Of a stretch of 64,000 nt of DNA, positions 62,419 to 64,000 are shown piece after piece. The notes under the pieces are model-generated. The model did no database searches. It was not told the DNA's origin and saw only the letters and a list, made by a program, of their open reading frames with translations. Source of the stretch: Bacteroidales bacterium (lineage in GTDB: Bacteria > Bacteroidota > Bacteroidia > Bacteroidales > Marinilabiliaceae); assembly GCA_024401395.1 (NCBI GenBank), contig JAKSLD010000009.1, forward strand, positions 1 to 64,000, written 5' to 3'. Position 1 is the stretch's first letter. Each line of letters starts with the position of its first letter. A program made the translations under genes and the position numbers.

Positions 62419-64000
62419 ATGGAAGAAACAAAAACATTGACTTTTGACGAACTTGGCCTTAGCGAGGAATTGCTTGAAGCTGTAAAGAGTAAGGGTTTTG
62501 AGACCCCGACACCAGTTCAGGCACGCACTATTCCGGAGATTCTCAATCACGGACGTGATATCATATCTCTTGCCCAGACTGGTACAGGAAAGACTGCGGC
62601 ATTCGGATTGCCTATTGTGCAGTTGGCTGATGATAGGACTTCGCAGACTCAGGCTCTGATTCTTAGCCCTACTCGCGAGCTGTGTCTTCAGATAGCAAAA
62701 GACTTGAAGAGTTTCGCTGCAACACGTGAACGTATTCAGATCATTCCTGTATATGGCGGTAGCGATATCAAGTCTCAGCTTAAGGCGCTCAAGGGTCCTG
62801 CTCAGATTGTTGTAGGAACCCCAGGCCGTGTAATCGACCTCATAGAGCGTGGTAGCCTTAAGATTGGAAATATACGTTGGCTTGTACTTGACGAGGCCGA
62901 CGAGATGCTTAATATGGGTTTCAAGGATGACCTTGAGACTATCCTATCTTCTACACCAGAGGAGCGTCAGACTCTTCTGTTCTCCGCTACAATGCCTCCT
63001 TTCATCGCTAAGGTGACTGGTCAGTATATGAAGGACCCGATGGAGATAAAGATTGGTCGTACCAATGAGGGCGCGTCTACAGTGGAGCATCACTATTATG
63101 TGGTAAAGGCTCAGGATCGCTATGCTGCCCTTAAGCGCATAGTGGATATGGTTCCAGATATATATGGTATCGTATTCTGCCGCACTCGCCAGGAGACAAA
63201 GGAGGTGGCAGATAAGCTTATAGCTGATGGCTATAATGCTGATGCTCTTCATGGCGACCTGTCGCAGGCACAGCGTGATATGGTGATGCAGAGATTCCGC
63301 ATCAAGCACTTGCAGCTGCTCGTGGCTACTGATGTGGCTGCCCGTGGTATTGATGTGACAGAGCTTACTCATGTAATCAACTATAATCTTCCTGATGACC
63401 CGGAGGTGTATATCCACCGAAGCGGACGTACTGGTCGTGCTGGTAAGAAGGGTATCAGTGTGTCTATCGTTCATACGCGCGAACTTAATCGTATCAAACT
63501 GATATCTAAGGTCAGCCATAAGGAGTTTACTCGCGTAATGGTTCCTACGGCTGAGGAGATCTGTCAAGCAAAACTTCACCATTTCATCGAGGGCGTTGAG
63601 AATCAGCATGTCGAGACTGATGGCGCAATAGCTGCTCTTCTCCCTAAGGTTTATGAGCATCTTGCTAATCTCTCTAAAGAGGAGATAATTGCTAAGTTCG
63701 TATCTGTTGAGTTCGAGAGCGTTAACCGTTATTATCAGAATGCGGAGGATCTCAATGTGGAGCTTGCTGAGGACCGTAAGAAGGGTAAGAAGGGCGATAA
63801 GGGTGAGAGACCTGGTATGCTCGAAGCTGAGGATACAGCACGTATATTCCTGAATATCGGTAAGATTGACCGTATCAAGGCTCAGGATATCATAGGTCTT
63901 ATCAATGACTACACTCGTAAGTTGCCGCAGAAGGTCAATATCGGCCATATTGATATCAACCGCAACTTCTCTTTCGTTGAAGTAGATAAGCAGTGGGTGG
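62419..64000 (+). CDS. DEAD-box RNA helicase (DeaD/CsdA-like), 3' end outside window
   Basis: At least 527 residues, open to the window edge. All core motifs are present: Q motif (FETPTPVQ), AQTGTGKT near 51, PTREL, TPGR, DEAD near 159, SAT, HGDLSQ and HRSGRTGRAGKKG near 335. After residue 360 comes a helical dimer-like region, and from about 470 a DbpA-type RNA-binding domain begins (ARIFLNIGKIDRIKAQDIIGLI, then GHIDINRNFSFVEV). It unwinds structured RNA, typically in ribosome assembly and cold growth. The start is the ATG at 62419. Confidence 0.92.
   Translation, partial: MEETKTLTFDELGLSEELLEAVKSKGFETPTPVQARTIPEILNHGRDIISLAQTGTGKTAAFGLPIVQLADDRTSQTQALILSPTRELCLQIAKDLKSFAATRERIQIIPVYGGSDIKSQLKALKGPAQIVVGTPGRVIDLIERGSLKIGNIRWLVLDEADEMLNMGFKDDLETILSSTPEERQTLLFSATMPPFIAKVTGQYMKDPMEIKIGRTNEGASTVEHHYYVVKAQDRYAALKRIVDMVPDIYGIVFCRTRQETKEVADKLIADGYNADALHGDLSQAQRDMVMQRFRIKHLQLLVATDVAARGIDVTELTHVINYNLPDDPEVYIHRSGRTGRAGKKGISVSIVHTRELNRIKLISKVSHKEFTRVMVPTAEEICQAKLHHFIEGVENQHVETDGAIAALLPKVYEHLANLSKEEIIAKFVSVEFESVNRYYQNAEDLNVELAEDRKKGKKGDKGERPGMLEAEDTARIFLNIGKIDRIKAQDIIGLINDYTRKLPQKVNIGHIDINRNFSFVEVDKQWV

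Noticed and set aside
62944-63948. A 334-residue minus-strand frame at the right end
   Set aside because: Antisense to an unmistakable DEAD-box helicase; Leu/Ser/Thr/Ile-rich composition typical of an antisense shadow.

Overview
The window looks like a chromosomal segment of a gut- or rumen-type member of the Bacteroidales, perhaps Prevotella-like. The evidence is the promoter type (many TAnnTTTG -7 boxes, some with a TTTG or TTG element about 19 bases upstream), paired TonB receptor/DUF4249 loci with FecR-type anti-sigma proteins, LytTR two-component genes, and DUF4861 and UxaABC/KduID uronate genes. The genus is inference. No tRNA, rRNA, CRISPR array, transposase or integrase was seen.

Region 1 (1-10.4 kb) is an accessory-looking island: a calcineurin-type phosphoesterase, an AAA+ ATPase, a small lipoprotein, a 1472-residue Strawberry-notch-type helicase translationally linked to a polyvalent-protein-type HExxH metallopeptidase, and a WYL regulator overlapping a DEDDh exonuclease. 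Three promoters in this island (phosphoesterase, lipoprotein, WYL gene) share one inverted repeat, T(G/A)TGC-N9-GCACA, always exactly 9 bases upstream of the -7 box. A perfect 10-bp-period ACGG array precedes the helicase. This is the best candidate for an undescribed system.

Region 2 (10.4-25.4 kb) is mostly core metabolism and envelope: a ROK sugar kinase and a phosphohexomutase with strongly biased codons, a very large PPDK-N/receiver-like hybrid protein, DUF493, PrmA, a Kelch lipoprotein, a LytS/LytR pair, an MltD-like transglycosylase and a DUF389 membrane protein.

Region 3 (25.7-37.4 kb) holds YitT and two paralogous TonB-receptor/DUF4249 loci converging on rpmH. Only the right-hand locus carries an ECF sigma gene. 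Its anti-sigma-like partner lacks the FecR domain, while the left-hand locus has a full FecR protein but no sigma gene.

Region 4 (37.6-50.6 kb) is a complete hexuronate utilisation regulon. uxaC-kdgK-kdgA-uxaA run leftward, and a LacI regulator followed by kduI, kduD, a DUF4861 lipoprotein, an ExuT-like transporter, a YhcH-family protein and uxaB run rightward. CAAACGTTTG operators lie at both divergent promoters. Together they import uronates and convert galacturonate, and unsaturated uronates from polysaccharide lyases, to pyruvate and glyceraldehyde 3-phosphate.

Region 5 (50.8-64 kb) contains secreted and outer-membrane proteins, a ferredoxin-type aldo/keto reductase, an SGNH hydrolase and a decayed stretch. 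It then has a leftward J-domain/HIRAN/DUF262-DUF1524 (GmrSD-like) group that resembles a defence module. Next is an unusual 1-kb composite of inverted 10-bp-period arrays around an 81-bp minisatellite with outward-facing promoter boxes. A candidate 6S-like RNA, a DMT transporter, a coiled-coil membrane protein and a DEAD-box RNA helicase cut by the window edge complete it. Short dispersed intergenic repeats with 10-11 bp periodicity recur through the window.
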